A DNA stretch of 64,000 nt from Herbaspirillum rubrisubalbicans (lineage in GTDB: Bacteria; Pseudomonadota; Gammaproteobacteria; Burkholderiales; Burkholderiaceae_D), in the NCBI RefSeq assembly GCF_003719195.1, contig NZ_CP024996.1:4898001-4962000 (forward strand), given 5' to 3'. The number at the start of each line of letters is the position of its first letter. Position 1 is the stretch's first letter. Positions 1-9,660 of this stretch are shown piece after piece. A program made the position numbers and the translations under genes. The notes below the pieces were generated by a model. The model had not been told where the DNA came from. It made no database searches and saw nothing but the letters and a program-made list of their open reading frames with translations.

Positions 1-820
1 GCTGGCCGACAAGTGTGATCGCAAGACTACCCTCATCGCCCTCGGTGGCGGCGTGATCGGCGACCTGACCGGCTTTGCGGCAGCTTCCTACATGCGTGGC
101 GTGCCCTTCGTGCAAGTGCCTACCACGCTGCTGTCGCAAGTGGATTCGTCGGTCGGCGGCAAGACCGGCATCAACCACCCGCTGGGCAAGAACATGATCG
201 GTGCCTTCTACCAGCCGCAGGCCGTCATCGCCGATACCGCCACGCTGCACACCCTGCCGCCGCGCGAACTGGCGGCTGGCATTGCCGAAGTCATCAAGCA
301 CGGCGCCATCATCGATGCGCCCTTCTTCGACTGGATTGAAACCAATATGGCGCGCCTGGTCTCCAAGGATGACGCCGCCCTGGCCTATGCCATCCAGCGT
401 TCCTGCGAGATCAAGGCCGAGGTGGTGCGCCAGGATGAACGCGAAGGCGGCCTGCGCGCCATCCTCAACTTCGGCCACACATTTGGCCATGCGATTGAGA
501 ATGGCCTCGGCTACGGCCAGTGGCTGCATGGCGAAGCGGTCGGTTGCGGCATGGTGATGGCGGCCGACCTGTCGCAGCGCCTGGGCTATATCGACCACGC
601 CACGCGCGAGCGCATCCGCGCCGTGACCGCTGCCGCCGGCCTGCCGACGGTGGCCCCGAACCTGGGCACTGAGCGCTGGCTGGACCTGATGGAAGTGGAC
701 AAGAAGAATGAAGGCGGCGCGATCAAGTTCATCCTGATCAAGCCGCTGGGCAGTCCCCTGATCACCAACGCGCCGCAGGACTTGCTCTTGCAAACCCTGG
801 CGGCCTGCACCGGAGAATAA
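1..820 (+). CDS. aroB: 3-dehydroquinate synthase, 3' portion (5' end outside window)
   Basis: This enzyme converts DAHP to 3-dehydroquinate in the shikimate pathway, in the cytoplasm, using NAD and a divalent metal. The reading frame is already open at base 2, so the N-terminal part lies upstream of the window. Visible family signatures are the glycine-rich GGGVIGD nucleotide-binding turn, the [18 protein letters not shown] substrate loop, and the likely metal ligands in [14 protein letters not shown] and LHGEAVG. About 273 residues are present, against roughly 360 for the whole family protein. The stop codon lies 2 bp before the dgt start, so the two genes probably form an operon. Identification is secure; only the missing start is unknown. 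Confidence 0.97.
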   Translation, partial: LADKCDRKTTLIALGGGVIGDLTGFAAASYMRGVPFVQVPTTLLSQVDSSVGGKTGINHPLGKNMIGAFYQPQAVIADTATLHTLPPRELAAGIAEVIKHGAIIDAPFFDWIETNMARLVSKDDAALAYAIQRSCEIKAEVVRQDEREGGLRAILNFGHTFGHAIENGLGYGQWLHGEAVGCGMVMAADLSQRLGYIDHATRERIRAVTAAAGLPTVAPNLGTERWLDLMEVDKKNEGGAIKFILIKPLGSPLITNAPQDLLLQTLAACTGE

Positions 821-822
821 AC

Positions 823-1974
823 ATGCACACTGAAGCGCCCGACCACCTCGCCCCCTATGCCGCCCACTCGGCAAGTTCGCGGGGCCGGCGCTACAGTGAG
901 ACCCCGCCCGGATCGCGCAGCGAGTTCCAGCGCGACCGTGACCGCATCGTCCATTCCACCGCTTTTCGTCGCCTCGAATACAAGACGCAAGTCTTCGTCA
1001 ATCATGAAGGCGACCTGTTCCGTACCCGCCTGACCCACAGCATCGAAGTCGCACAGATCGCCCGCTCCTGCGCACGCAACCTGCAACTGAACGAAGACCT
1101 GGTGGAAGCCATCTCGCTGGCCCACGACCTCGGCCACACGCCTTTCGGCCACGCCGGCCAGGATGAGCTGAACCACTGCATGAAGCATCACGGCGGTTTC
1201 GAACACAACCTGCAAAGCCTGCGCGTAGTCGATGAGCTGGAGCAGCACTATGGCGCCTTCGATGGTCTGAACCTCACCTTCGAGACACGCGAAGGCATAC
1301 TCAAGCACTGCTCGCTGCACAACGCCCGTCAGTTGGGCGAGATCGGCGTGCGCTTCCTGGAAAGGAAGCAACCTTCACTGGAAGCGCAGCTGGCCAACCT
1401 GGCCGATGAAATCGCCTACAACAACCATGACATCGACGATGGCCTACGTTCGGGCTTACTGACGATGGAATTGATGAGCGAAGTCGATTTCTTCGGACGC
1501 CATCTGCGCGAGGTGACGCAAGCCTATCCCGGCATCACCGGGCGCCGCGTGATCCATGAGACGGTACGCCGCATGATCAATGCCCTGATCGTCGATCTGA
1601 TCCAGACCTCGCGCGCCCACATTGCCGAGATCGCCCCGCGCGACATCGAAGAAGTGCGCAATGCGCCGCCATTGATCGCCTTTTCCAATGCGATGGCCAG
1701 CGAAGCGGCGGAGCTCAAGAAATTCCTGCGCGAAAAGCTCTACCGTCACTACCAGGTCAATCGCATGACCGCCAAGGCGCGCCGCATCATCGCCGAGATG
1801 TTCCAAGCCTTCATGGGACAACCCAACCTCTTGCCACCGGACTACCAGGTCAAGGGCATCGCCGACGATACCCAGCGCCTGGACAAGCAGGCGCGCAAGG
1901 TAGCCGACTACATCGCCGGCATGACCGACCGCTATGCCATCCGTGAACACCGCCGTCTGTTCGTGATGGAATGA
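823..1974 (+). CDS. dgt: Deoxyguanosinetriphosphate triphosphohydrolase-like protein (HD domain)
   Basis: Cytoplasmic dNTPase of the HD superfamily; family members split dNTPs into nucleoside and triphosphate. The 383-residue protein shows the N-terminal SRGRRYSE and [11 protein letters not shown] segments typical of the family, then the metal-binding residues in [14 protein letters not shown], the HD pair in [15 protein letters not shown], and the distal aspartate region [13 protein letters not shown]. The length fits the short, cyanobacterial/proteobacterial dGTPase-like subfamily rather than the roughly 500-residue E. coli Dgt, so nucleotide preference cannot be assumed. The ATG lies 2 bp after the aroB stop, and a hairpin terminator follows directly. 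Confidence 0.93.
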   Translation: MHTEAPDHLAPYAAHSASSRGRRYSETPPGSRSEFQRDRDRIVHSTAFRRLEYKTQVFVNHEGDLFRTRLTHSIEVAQIARSCARNLQLNEDLVEAISLAHDLGHTPFGHAGQDELNHCMKHHGGFEHNLQSLRVVDELEQHYGAFDGLNLTFETREGILKHCSLHNARQLGEIGVRFLERKQPSLEAQLANLADEIAYNNHDIDDGLRSGLLTMELMSEVDFFGRHLREVTQAYPGITGRRVIHETVRRMINALIVDLIQTSRAHIAEIAPRDIEEVRNAPPLIAFSNAMASEAAELKKFLREKLYRHYQVNRMTAKARRIIAEMFQAFMGQPNLLPPDYQVKGIADDTQRLDKQARKVADYIAGMTDRYAIREHRRLFVME

Positions 1975-1989
1975 ATGCGCAGCACTGAC

Positions 1990-2017
1990 CGCAGCGTTTC
2001 GATACGCTGCGTTTTTT
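1990..2017 (+). terminator. Rho-independent terminator after dgt
   Basis: Perfect 8-bp arms (CGCAGCGT / ACGCTGCG) with a 6-base loop are followed by a run of six T. The hairpin begins 16 bp after the dgt stop and would end the aroB-dgt transcript. Confidence 0.85.
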
Positions 2018-2396
2018 CTCAGCTCATCCTTGGGTGTGCAGTCATCACCTGTTCATTGCATACCCGCAATGGAAATTCGGCGAGTATTATCCCGCCCACA
2101 TTTAGTTACATTTTTCCTGAAAATTATTTCCAGTCCCGCATCCGCTCGACAGTACGCAACGGATCGCCGCAAAGCCTTGCCAGACAAGGATCTCCAGCAC
2201 ATTTCGCAAGAGCAATTCAGGTTCGACAATCCGCTGGCCACTGAAACTGACAGGTGTAAATTTCTGTCAACATCAAGTCCGCACTGATCGGGCCGTTATG
2301 CACGAATGGAGCGGCACCGCATCCCGCGCGGCCTTGCTTCCATGGATCCGTCTTCCCCCTCGATGCCCGGATCCCCTTTCTCTTGAGGAGACCGTC
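2018..2396. other. Intergenic region upstream of the DUF5610-like gene
   Basis: About 380 bp without a convincing gene. It is more AT-rich around 2080-2140 than its neighbours. It should carry the promoter of the following gene, but I see no clear -35/-10 pair. A purine-rich ribosome site (TTGAGGAG) ends the region just before the next ATG. Confidence 0.5.
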
Positions 2397-3149
2397 ATGG
2401 CCATTGGCAACACCAGCGGTGTGGACACCAAGTCCCTGCTGCCCAGCACCACCACTTCCACCAGCAATTCCAACGCCACCGGCGACACCGACAAGCTGCC
2501 CGCCAACACCGCCGATGCCGCAGGCGGCGACAAGATCGCCGACGCCCGCAAGGCCAATCTGCTCACCGTGAGCGGCGCCAAGACACAGTTCAACCTATCC
2601 ATCGTGCAATCCTCGCTGGAAGTGTCGCTGCAGACCCAGAACGACCCGCTGTCGCTGGTCTACAAGACCGCCATAGAAAACATCAACGACATCCTGCGCC
2701 CGCAACTGGGCGACAACGCCGTACAGGCGGCTTCTTCTCAGGACAACTCGCCCGAAGCGACGGCTGGTCGCATCGTTTCCTTCATCACCAACATGTTCGA
2801 GCTGTACAAGAAGAACAACCCGGACAAGGAAGACGCCAGCAACGTCGATGACTACATGAACCTCATCTTCAAGGGCGTCGACCAAGGCTTCAAGGAGGCA
2901 CGTGGCATCCTGGAAAGCCTGCAGGTCCTGCAAGGCGATATCGCCAGCAACATCGACAAGACCTATGACCTGGTACAGAAGTCGCTCAACGACTTCATCA
3001 ACAAGGTCAAAGGTGGCAAGCCGGAAGGTGGCGATGGCGAGGGCAGCACTGATAACGGTGATGGCCAGGGCGGCACGCTGGTGGCCAGCGAGACAACGGT
3101 GAGCATTTCGGTGTCGGTGAGTCAGACGCGGATCAGTACCACTGCGTGA
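2397..3149 (+). CDS. DUF5610-like protein of unknown function
   Basis: A 250-residue acidic protein without a signal peptide or membrane segment. Residues ~1-60 are a low-complexity Thr/Ser/Asn/Ala region. Residues ~65-200 resemble the DUF5610 family: SSLEVSLQTQNDPLSLVYKTAIENIN, SPEATAGRIVSF and GFKEARGILESL are the recognisable blocks, and the segment is largely helical. The tail is Gly/Asp-rich and ends in a Ser/Thr/Val strand. The ATG at 2397 is chosen because TTGAGGAG stands at ribosome-site distance; upstream in-frame codons lack one. The gene is monocistronic, with a terminator shortly after the stop. Function is unknown; family recognition is from memory of conserved blocks. Confidence 0.75.
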   Translation: MAIGNTSGVDTKSLLPSTTTSTSNSNATGDTDKLPANTADAAGGDKIADARKANLLTVSGAKTQFNLSIVQSSLEVSLQTQNDPLSLVYKTAIENINDILRPQLGDNAVQAASSQDNSPEATAGRIVSFITNMFELYKKNNPDKEDASNVDDYMNLIFKGVDQGFKEARGILESLQVLQGDIASNIDKTYDLVQKSLNDFINKVKGGKPEGGDGEGSTDNGDGQGGTLVASETTVSISVSVSQTRISTTA

Positions 3150-3190
3150 TCACATAAGCCACGCAAGACATTTCTCGAAAACTAATGAAA

Positions 3191-3226
3191 AAGAGGCTGA
3201 CTCCCTAAGTAATCAGCCTCTTTTTA
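3191..3226 (+). terminator. Rho-independent terminator, possibly bidirectional
   Basis: Arms AAGAGGCTGA (3191-3200) and TCAGCCTCTT (3213-3222) pair perfectly and a T run follows. It sits between the DUF5610-like gene and the convergent tex gene, and A residues before the left arm would let it serve both strands. Confidence 0.85.
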
Positions 3227-3289
3227 CTAACTTCCATTACATCGTGTCGAGCGCCACAAACCAGTCATTCTCGACACATCAGGAACACA

Positions 3290-5641
3290 TCAGCCCTTCA
3301 ACTTGGCAAACGCCGCCGCCATCGCATTGTTGGCCGGCGCCTGCTCGCGGCCGCGCTGGTTCTGGTGCTGCGACAGGCGACGCGAATCGGTGCGGTCGCC
3401 GCGCTGTTCGTTGCGCGCACCCGGAGCCGGCGCAGTGTCGTTCAGACGCATGGTCAGGGCGATGCGCTTGCGCTTCTCGTCCACTTCCAGCACCTTGACC
3501 TTGACCACCTGGCCCGCCTTGACCACGGTATGCGGATCCTTCACGTAGCTGTTGGACAGCGCCGAGATGTGGACCAGGCCATCCTGATGCACGCCGATAT
3601 CGACGAAGGCACCGAAGGCCGCCACGTTGGTGACCACGCCTTCCAGGATCATGTCCACGCGCAAATCCTTGATCTCTTCCACGCCGTCCTTGAAGGTGGC
3701 GGTGGTGAATTCAGGACGCGGGTCGCGACCCGGCTTGTCGAGTTCCTTCAGGATGTCGGTCACGGTGGGCACGCCGAATTTCTCATCGGCATACTTGGCC
3801 GGCGACAGGCCCTTCAACAACGAGGTCTGACCCAGCACGCTCTTCACATCCTTCTTGATGTCGGCCAGGATCTTTTCCACCAGCGGATAGGATTCCGGGT
3901 GGACCGCCGAAGCATCCAGCGGGTTCTCGCCATTCATCACGCGCAGGAAGCCGGCGGCCTGTTCGAAGGTCTTGTCACCCAGGCGCGGCACCTCGCGCAG
4001 CGCTGCACGAGAATTGAACATACCCTTCATATCCCGGTAGGACACGATACTCTGCGCTACGCTGGCATTGAGCCCCGAGACGCGTGCCAGCAGCGGAGCT
4101 GAAGCAGTGTTCACATCGACTCCAACCGCGTTGACGCAGTCCTCGACCACGGCATCCAGCGAGCGCGCCAATTGGGACTGGCTCACATCGTGCTGGTACT
4201 GGCCCACGCCAATCGACTTGGGATCGATCTTGACCAGTTCGGCCAGCGGATCCTGCAGGCGGCGCGCAATCGAGACGGCGCCACGCAGCGACACATCCAG
4301 ATCCGGCAATTCCTTGGAGGCGAATTCGGATGCCGAATACACCGATGCACCCGCTTCGGAAACCACGATCTTGGTGAGCTTCAGTTCCGGGCGCAGCTTG
4401 ATGAGATCCTGCGCCAGCTTGTCGGTTTCACGCGAGGCGGTGCCGTTGCCAATCGAGATCAGCGAGACATTGTGCTTCTCAGCCAGTTGCGACAGGGTGT
4501 GCAGCGAACCGTTCCAGTCATTGCGCGGCTGGTGCGGATAGATGGTGTCGGTGGCCACGACCTTGCCGGTGGCGTCCACGATAGCGACCTTCACACCGGT
4601 ACGCAGGCCCGGGTCCAGACCCATGGTGGCGCGCGGGCCGGCCGGCGCGGCCAGCAGCAGGTCCTTCAGGTTGCGGGCGAAGACGTTGATGGCCTCGGCC
4701 TCGGCTTTCTCGCGCAGGTTGGTCATCAGCTCGGTTTCCAGGTGCATGAAGACTTTCACGCGCCAGGCCCAGCGTACCGTGTCGGAGAGCCACTTGTCGG
4801 CCGGACGGCCCTTGTTGGAGACGCCAAAACGTGAAGCAATGCGACCTTCGCAGGGATTGTGTGGAGCATCCCACTTCGGTTTTTCTTCTTCGGTATCCAG
4901 GCGCAGCACCACGTTCAACATTTCTTCGCGACGGCCACGGAACAGCGCCAGCGCACGGTGCGAGGGAATGGTGGAATAGGTTTCGGAGTAATCGAAGTAG
5001 TCGGCGAATTTTTCACCGGCATCCTGCTTGCCCTCGACCACCTTGGATTCGACCACGCCATGCTCGGTGATGTATTCGCGCAGGCTTTGCAGCAGTTCGG
5101 CATCTTCCGAGAAACGCTCCATCAGGATCTGGCGTGCGCCATCCAGAGCGGCCTTGGTATCGGGCACGCCGGGATTGTCGCCATTGTCGGTGGTGAAGGC
5201 AGGCTTGATGAACTTGGCCGCTTCCTCTTCCGGGTTCAGGCTCGGGTCATTCAGGAGCGCATCGGCCAGTTCGGTCAGACCGGCTTCGGCGGCGATCTGG
5301 GCCTTGGTACGGCGCTTGGGCTTGTAGGGCAAGTAGAGGTCTTCCAGGCGGGTCTTGTCTTCCGCGTGGGTGATGGCGTCCAGCAGCACGGGCGTCATCT
5401 TGCCCTGCTCTTCGATGGAGGCGATGATCGCGGCGCGGCGGCTTTCCAGCTCGCGCAGGTAACGCAGGCGTTCTTCCAGCAGACGCAGTTGGACATCGTC
5501 CAGGCCGCCGGTGACTTCCTTGCGGTAGCGGGCGATGAAGGGAACGGTGGCACCTTCGTCCAGCAAGGCGATGGCGGCAGCGACCTGAACCGGCTTGGCG
5601 GCGAGTTCAAGGGCGAGTCGTTGTTCGATAGAAGGCAGCAT
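3290..5641 (-). CDS. tex: Tex, S1-domain RNA-binding transcription accessory protein
   Basis: A 783-residue protein with the full Tex architecture: an N-terminal helical HTH-like part (residues ~1-200), a YqgF/RuvC-like domain around [18 protein letters not shown], a helix-hairpin-helix region with [15 protein letters not shown], and a C-terminal S1 RNA-binding domain ([22 protein letters not shown]). A basic, Gln/Arg-rich tail follows. Tex is a cytoplasmic nucleic-acid-binding protein that influences transcription and toxin expression in several pathogens; its exact activity is not settled. The start MLPSIEQRL matches family N-termini. The gene is divergent from pth across ~225 bp that must hold both promoters. 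Confidence 0.96.
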   Translation of the reverse strand: MLPSIEQRLALELAAKPVQVAAAIALLDEGATVPFIARYRKEVTGGLDDVQLRLLEERLRYLRELESRRAAIIASIEEQGKMTPVLLDAITHAEDKTRLEDLYLPYKPKRRTKAQIAAEAGLTELADALLNDPSLNPEEEAAKFIKPAFTTDNGDNPGVPDTKAALDGARQILMERFSEDAELLQSLREYITEHGVVESKVVEGKQDAGEKFADYFDYSETYSTIPSHRALALFRGRREEMLNVVLRLDTEEEKPKWDAPHNPCEGRIASRFGVSNKGRPADKWLSDTVRWAWRVKVFMHLETELMTNLREKAEAEAINVFARNLKDLLLAAPAGPRATMGLDPGLRTGVKVAIVDATGKVVATDTIYPHQPRNDWNGSLHTLSQLAEKHNVSLISIGNGTASRETDKLAQDLIKLRPELKLTKIVVSEAGASVYSASEFASKELPDLDVSLRGAVSIARRLQDPLAELVKIDPKSIGVGQYQHDVSQSQLARSLDAVVEDCVNAVGVDVNTASAPLLARVSGLNASVAQSIVSYRDMKGMFNSRAALREVPRLGDKTFEQAAGFLRVMNGENPLDASAVHPESYPLVEKILADIKKDVKSVLGQTSLLKGLSPAKYADEKFGVPTVTDILKELDKPGRDPRPEFTTATFKDGVEEIKDLRVDMILEGVVTNVAAFGAFVDIGVHQDGLVHISALSNSYVKDPHTVVKAGQVVKVKVLEVDEKRKRIALTMRLNDTAPAPGARNEQRGDRTDSRRLSQHQNQRGREQAPANNAMAAAFAKLKG

Positions 5642-5866
5642 GGTGAAACCCAGTCAACAGTTAAGCAATTATGCAGTGAGGAAAAACAAGCGTTGGATGA
5701 TACGCAATTCAGGCAGCCACGCCAATCTTGACATTGGCCGATTGCACGCAAAGCGCGGCGCTACGGGCCTGTCGGGCCGGCCCCTCGATCTGGCGGGATT
5801 GGACGGCAAGCCACAAAGCCGGGATAATCGGCGCTTTCGCATCGCGCGTCCTCGTCTTTTTGCACC

Positions 5867-6445
5867 ATGTCCATCCGTCTCATCGTCGGTCTCGGCAACC
5901 CCGGTCCCGAATACGAACAAACCCGCCACAACGCCGGCTTCTGGCTGGTCGACAACCTCGCCGGTCCGGTACGCCTGACACGCGAGCAGCGCTTCAATGC
6001 CTTGGCCGGCAAGACCAGCATCGCCGGCAATGAAGTGTGGCTCTTGGAACCACAGACCTACATGAACCGCTCTGGCCAGTCGGTGGGGGCACTGGCGCGT
6101 TTCTTCAAGATCAATCCCGATGAAGTGCTGGTGGTACACGACGAACTGGACCTGCCGCCGGGCGCGGCCAAGATCAAGAAAGGCGGTTCCTCGGGCGGAC
6201 ACAATGGCTTGAAGGACATCACCGCCGCCCTCGGCACCCAGGACTACTGGCGCCTGCGCCTGGGCATCGGCCACCCGCGCACGCTGGGCTTGCAGCAGCC
6301 GGTGGCCGACTTCGTGCTGCATCGGCCGCGCAAGGAAGAACAGAACCTGATCAACGAAGCGCTGGACAAGAGCCTCAACGTCATTCCCCTGCTGGTGCAG
6401 GGCAAGTTCGAACAGGCCATGATGGAATTGCATACCGGGAAGTAA
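5867..6445 (+). CDS. pth: Peptidyl-tRNA hydrolase
   Basis: Releases peptides from prematurely dissociated peptidyl-tRNA so that the tRNA is recycled; cytoplasmic and usually essential. The 192 residues equal the normal family length. Diagnostic blocks are [20 protein letters not shown] (catalytic His in RHNAG), [15 protein letters not shown], the catalytic Asp region [11 protein letters not shown] and the conserved [14 protein letters not shown] loop. Start [13 protein letters not shown] is the usual N-terminus. A bidirectional-looking terminator separates it from the convergent dsbC gene. Confidence 0.97.
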   Translation: MSIRLIVGLGNPGPEYEQTRHNAGFWLVDNLAGPVRLTREQRFNALAGKTSIAGNEVWLLEPQTYMNRSGQSVGALARFFKINPDEVLVVHDELDLPPGAAKIKKGGSSGGHNGLKDITAALGTQDYWRLRLGIGHPRTLGLQQPVADFVLHRPRKEEQNLINEALDKSLNVIPLLVQGKFEQAMMELHTGK

Positions 6446-6469
6446 GCCCCCGCAGAGCACAGATGAACC

Positions 6470-6499
6470 AAGGGCGCCCGCCATGCGAGCGCCCTTTTC
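6470..6499. terminator. Terminator between convergent pth and dsbC
   Basis: Perfect arms AAGGGCGC (6470-6477) and GCGCCCTT (6489-6496), followed by T residues. The element lies between two genes that converge, so it probably serves pth and, less strongly, dsbC. Confidence 0.75.
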
Positions 6500-6508
6500 T
6501 TTATCCGC

Positions 6509-7282
6509 TTACTTCAGCGAGGACAGCTTCTGCTCCAGTCCCTTGGCATCGACCGCACCGGGGATGCGCGAGCCGTCGGCAAAGAAAATGGTCGGCGTAC
6601 CGGTGACCTTGAGCTTCTTGCCCAGGGCCAGCACGTCTTCGTGCGGCGCATTGCAGGAAGCCGGGGCGGTCGGCGCTTCCTTGCCGCTCACCATCCATTC
6701 GTTCCAGGCCTTGCTCGGATTGGGGGCGCACCAGATGTTGCGCGACTTCACGATGGAGTCCGGCGAGAGGATGTTGTACTGGAAGGTGTAGTAGGTGATG
6801 TTGTCCACGTCCTGCAAGGTCTTGTGCAGGCGCTTGCAGTAAATGCAGTTGGGATCTTCGAAGATGGCGATGACGCGCTTGCCATTGCCCTTGACGGTCT
6901 TGATCGCCTTGTCCAGCGGCAGCGCCGAGAACGGCACCTGGTTCAGCGAATCGATCTTTTCCTTGGTGTAGTCGCGATAGGTCTGCGAATCGACCACGCG
7001 GCCGATGAAGAGATACTGGGCCTTGGCGTCGGTATAGATGACGTCGCCATCGATCTGGATTTCATAGAGGCCGGCATAGGGCGTCTTGGTCACCGAATCG
7101 ACCTTGGCATCCTTGCCCAGGCGCGGCTCGATGAGCTTCTTGATGGTGGCCTCGGTACTGTCAGCCGCCTCGGCTTGCGCGTGAGCGCTCACGCCGACGA
7201 CGGCCGACACCAGCAGCACGGCTGCCATGCTCAGATGGCGCAAAGAGCTCGCACCTGCGGTCAAAAAAATTTTCATACTCAT
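6509..7282 (-). CDS. dsbC: DsbC-type thiol:disulfide interchange protein
   Basis: Periplasmic disulfide isomerase of the thioredoxin fold. Residues ~1-37 form a signal peptide (hydrophobic core MAAVLLVSAVVGVSA, likely cut after AHA). An N-terminal dimerisation domain (~45-110) includes IYTDAKAQYLFIG, and the catalytic domain carries the CxxC motif in EDPNCIYCKRLHK and the cis-Pro loop in VTGTPTIFF. E. coli DsbC has CGYC; CIYC here is within the variation seen in betaproteobacteria. It lies 176 bp downstream of the ubiH-like gene on the same strand. Start MSMKIF or the internal MKIF are equally possible. Confidence 0.93.
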   Translation of the reverse strand: MSMKIFLTAGASSLRHLSMAAVLLVSAVVGVSAHAQAEAADSTEATIKKLIEPRLGKDAKVDSVTKTPYAGLYEIQIDGDVIYTDAKAQYLFIGRVVDSQTYRDYTKEKIDSLNQVPFSALPLDKAIKTVKGNGKRVIAIFEDPNCIYCKRLHKTLQDVDNITYYTFQYNILSPDSIVKSRNIWCAPNPSKAWNEWMVSGKEAPTAPASCNAPHEDVLALGKKLKVTGTPTIFFADGSRIPGAVDAKGLEQKLSSLK

Positions 7283-7458
7283 CCTGATTCAAATCAAACG
7301 CGCCCCCAATCTTGGTCACATCGGCTGCAAAGCCGCGCCAAGACTGGCTTGCGCAAGTCGTTCCACAATGTAGGAGGGAAGGTTTTTTCATGGCGAAGAC
7401 GGCAGCATGAAGCCTTCTTCTTCGCCAAAGGCCCTACCTTACCTGAAATCGCCATCGC

Positions 7459-8691
7459 TTACTGCCCCAACGCATGGGCAATCAGGCGACGCTTCAGGAT
7501 GGGCAGGCGATTGACCAGGCTCATACCGAGATTGCGCACCAGACGCACCGGCTCGGCCTCGGTGGAGAAGATCCGATGCAGGCCATCGGTGGCGATCTGC
7601 ATCAGCAACACTTCTTCCTTGCGGGCGCGGGCGTAACGGCGCAGCACGCGCTCATCACCGCAATCGTACTGCGGCTCGCGCTTGAGCAGGATATCGATCA
7701 GCGCAGCCACGTCGCCGAAGCCCAGGTTCATCCCATGGCCAGCCATGGGGTGCACCACGTGGGCGGCATCGCCGATCAGCGCCACGCGGGGCGCGATCAT
7801 CGCGTGGGGCTTGATCAATCGCAGCGGGAAGGCCTTGGCCACCTCCGGCTGCAACGGCGTCAAGGCACCCAGGACCGGCGCGGCCCACTGCGCCAGGCGC
7901 TCGGCCAGGGCCGACAGTGGCAGTTGGAGCAGTTGATCGGCCAGCGCCTGGGGCGCGGACCAGACCAGCGAGACGCGATTGCCCGGCAGCGGCAGCAGCG
8001 CGATCACGCCCTCGGACGGGCTGAACCACTGATAGGCCACGCCGCGATGCGGCAGTTCGCAGGAGAAATTGGTGACGATGGCGTTCTGGCCGTAAGAGCG
8101 GTAATCCAGCCCGATATCGCATTGCCCGCGCACCCAGGAGTTGGCACCATCGGCCCCGATCACCAGGGAGGCGCTCAGCGACTGGCCGGACTCCAGCGTC
8201 AGGGTGGCAGTTTCACCTGCCACCGTCAACGCGGTGGCACGGCCCTGGACCACGCGCACATTGGGCGCGAAGCGCAGGGCGGCATCCAGCGCCTGATCCA
8301 GGTTGCGGCCCTCGACGATCCAGGCCAGCGCATCGGTGCGGGCGGCGTAGGCATCGAAACTGAGCAAGCCGGGCCTGGCCTTTTCCGGCACCCCGTCACC
8401 GTGCACGGTCATGTTATCCACCGGGGCGATGCGCGCGGTATCCATGGCATCCCAGACCCGCACCGAGGACAGCAGGCGGTGCGCGGTATGGTTCAGCGCA
8501 TAGACCCGCACGTCCCAGCTGGCCGGATCGGGCGCGCTGTCCTTGGGCGGCGGCGCCAGCACCATCACCTTGAAGCCCGCCTGGGCCAGCCCCAGCGCGG
8601 CCGTCTTGCCGACCGCACCGTCGCCGACGATGCAGATATCAGTACCAGCCGCGGCCGGCGAGGAAGAATGGGGGTGTGCATTGGTATTCAT
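7459..8691 (-). CDS. UbiH/UbiF/Coq6-family FAD-dependent monooxygenase
   Basis: Aromatic-ring hydroxylase family used in ubiquinone biosynthesis, acting at the cytoplasmic face of the membrane. The 410-residue protein has an N-terminal dinucleotide fold (ICIVGDGAVGKTAALGLA), the middle GADGANSWVR (DG) motif, and the C-terminal flavin-ribose block ALIGDAAHVVHPMAGHGMNLG. The first ~15 residues are a flexible Ser/Ala/His extension. Which ring carbon is hydroxylated cannot be read from the sequence, so I leave the symbol blank; the betaproteobacterial UbiH or broad-range UbiM-like enzymes are the candidates. It is upstream of dsbC on the same strand. Confidence 0.9.
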   Translation of the reverse strand: MNTNAHPHSSSPAAAGTDICIVGDGAVGKTAALGLAQAGFKVMVLAPPPKDSAPDPASWDVRVYALNHTAHRLLSSVRVWDAMDTARIAPVDNMTVHGDGVPEKARPGLLSFDAYAARTDALAWIVEGRNLDQALDAALRFAPNVRVVQGRATALTVAGETATLTLESGQSLSASLVIGADGANSWVRGQCDIGLDYRSYGQNAIVTNFSCELPHRGVAYQWFSPSEGVIALLPLPGNRVSLVWSAPQALADQLLQLPLSALAERLAQWAAPVLGALTPLQPEVAKAFPLRLIKPHAMIAPRVALIGDAAHVVHPMAGHGMNLGFGDVAALIDILLKREPQYDCGDERVLRRYARARKEEVLLMQIATDGLHRIFSTEAEPVRLVRNLGMSLVNRLPILKRRLIAHALGQ

Positions 8692-8738
8692 GCTGGCGAT
8701 TATAAACGGGGTGGCGGAAACTATTTTTCAAAAAGGAC

Positions 8739-8766
8739 TTGCATAATTTTTTAAAGCGTCTATACT
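8739..8766 (+). promoter_or_regulatory. Sigma-70 promoter of tRNA-Phe
   Basis: TTGCAT (8739-8744) and TATACT (8761-8766) are separated by 16 bp and end 10 bp before the mature tRNA 5' end. The region is AT-rich compared with the flanking genes. This is a good stable-RNA promoter by eye. Confidence 0.7.
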
Positions 8767-9107
8767 TGTCCGTCTTGGCCTGGTAGCTCAGTTGGTAGAG
8801 CAGAGGATTGAAAATCCTTGTGTCGGTGGTTCGATTCCGCCCCGGGCCACCAAGATTTTTCGGAAGAGGCAGCAGCGCTGATCGGCGTCGCTGCCTTTTT
8901 TGCTTTCTCGGCCTCCGCCATGAGGACGAGCATATCTCCACGGTCGATTCCGGCCTCATCTGCAATTCGCAACGCGGTCTCCGCATCTGGCGTACGTCCC
9001 TTCTTCACATACTGATGCAGCGTGGTGTAGCTCATATCCCAGTCTTTTGCGACGCGATAAAGCGTTCGGTCTTTGATTGCTTTGTTAATTGCGTCTTGCA
9101 ATGTCAT
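8760..9107 (-). CDS. Phage repressor-like small HTH protein, C-terminus rewritten by integration
   Basis: Residues ~1-65 (MTLQDAINKAIK... YTTLHQYVKKGRTPDAETALRIADEAG) have the length and spacing of a Cro/CI-type helix-turn-helix. It probably represses the inovirus operon that diverges from it. The ATG at 9107 has AGGAGAGGG just upstream; a start 8 codons earlier is possible. From about residue 78 the frame runs antisense through tRNA-Phe, so the last ~38 residues are specified by host DNA at attL. In two right-end copies (23.4 and 26.3 kb) a different tail, FQSD..LPYRNS, would follow the same point. The free phage therefore probably encodes another C-terminus. The N-terminal call is firm in type, not in target. 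Confidence 0.75.
   Translation of the reverse strand: MTLQDAINKAIKDRTLYRVAKDWDMSYTTLHQYVKKGRTPDAETALRIADEAGIDRGDMLVLMAEAEKAKKAATPISAAASSEKSWWPGAESNHRHKDFQSSALPTELPGQDGQV
8777..8852 (+). tRNA. tRNA-Phe (anticodon GAA)
   Basis: A 76-nt cloverleaf with acceptor arm GGCCTGG pairing to CCGGGCC (one G-U), D-loop AGCTCAGTTGGTAGAGC, anticodon GAA at 8810-8812 within GGATTGAAAATCC, T-loop GGTTCGATTCC and an encoded 3' CCA. The 3' half, from the anticodon stem onward, is the integration target of the island; the gene stays intact because the island's left repeat supplies the same 3' sequence. Confidence 0.97.
8805..8853 (+). repeat. attL: 3' half of tRNA-Phe
   Basis: These 49 bp, from the anticodon stem to the base after CCA, recur at 26397-26445 with one mismatch (C8842 against A26434). 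A direct repeat of a tRNA 3' end at both edges of an integrase-bearing island is the standard signature of site-specific integration. Confidence 0.92.
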
Positions 9108-9183
9108 GGCACCCTCTCCTATCAAAATCACAAAATCAATTAAATAAATTCAACGGCTAAGCCGCGTTATCACGCGTCGATAA

Positions 9184-9253
9184 AACTCGTTTGAGTTATA
9201 CTTACCCTGCGTTATGACTCGATTGAGTTGCAAACTCAAAAGTTTTATAACTC
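9184..9253. promoter_or_regulatory. Cluster of AACTC/GAGTT operator-like half-sites
   Basis: In the gap between the divergent repressor and ssDNA-binding genes, AACTC-GTTT-GAGTT (9184-9197), ACTC-GATT-GAGT (9217-9228), GAGTT-GCA-AACTC (9225-9237) and a further AACTC (9249-9253) form overlapping inverted repeats. The arrangement is that of a multi-site phage operator. I infer binding by the adjacent HTH protein; the AT-rich promoter lies in the same stretch. Confidence 0.6.
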
Positions 9254-9334
9254 ATTTGGAACGCATTATGGCACATGCGTTCTCCCGCGGTTCATTCGCC
9301 CTGCGTGGGTCCAAAACTGTTCAAAGGAAAAACC

Positions 9335-9658
9335 ATGTCTGCAATCGATAACAAGCACCTGATTGAAATCGTCTCCGTCCAAGAGTCCTCCGGCGTCAGC
9401 CGCAAGACCGGCAATCCCTGGAAGATGTACCGGGCTCAATGCGTCGTCACTGGCGGCGATAACGGCGCGAAGGTTGGCGAACTGCTGTTGCCTGACTCGC
9501 TGAAGGACACAATCCCCGGCAAGTACCTTGCAGAATTCCAACTCGATGTGAGCTTTGAACGCCTCGTTGTTCCTCGCATCACTGCGCTTCATCCGCACGG
9601 TGGTGGCGCTGCCCGTCCGCAAGCCAAGCCTGCGGCTTCTGCCGCTGTACCAGCCTGA
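9335..9658 (+). CDS. Inovirus single-stranded DNA-binding protein (pV-like)
   Basis: A 107-residue protein at the position of the filamentous-phage gene V product, which coats ssDNA and switches replication toward virion production. It has a beta-rich body (LIEIVSVQESSGVSRKTGNPW, MYRAQCVV, AEFQLDVSFERLVVPRITAL) compatible with an OB-like fold, and a Pro/Ala tail. AAAGGA precedes the ATG at 9335 by a normal distance. It is the first gene of the rightward phage operon and is followed 2 bp later by a small basic gene. Assigned mainly by size, position and fold character. Confidence 0.65.
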   Translation: MSAIDNKHLIEIVSVQESSGVSRKTGNPWKMYRAQCVVTGGDNGAKVGELLLPDSLKDTIPGKYLAEFQLDVSFERLVVPRITALHPHGGGAARPQAKPAASAAVPA

Positions 9659-9660
9659 CC

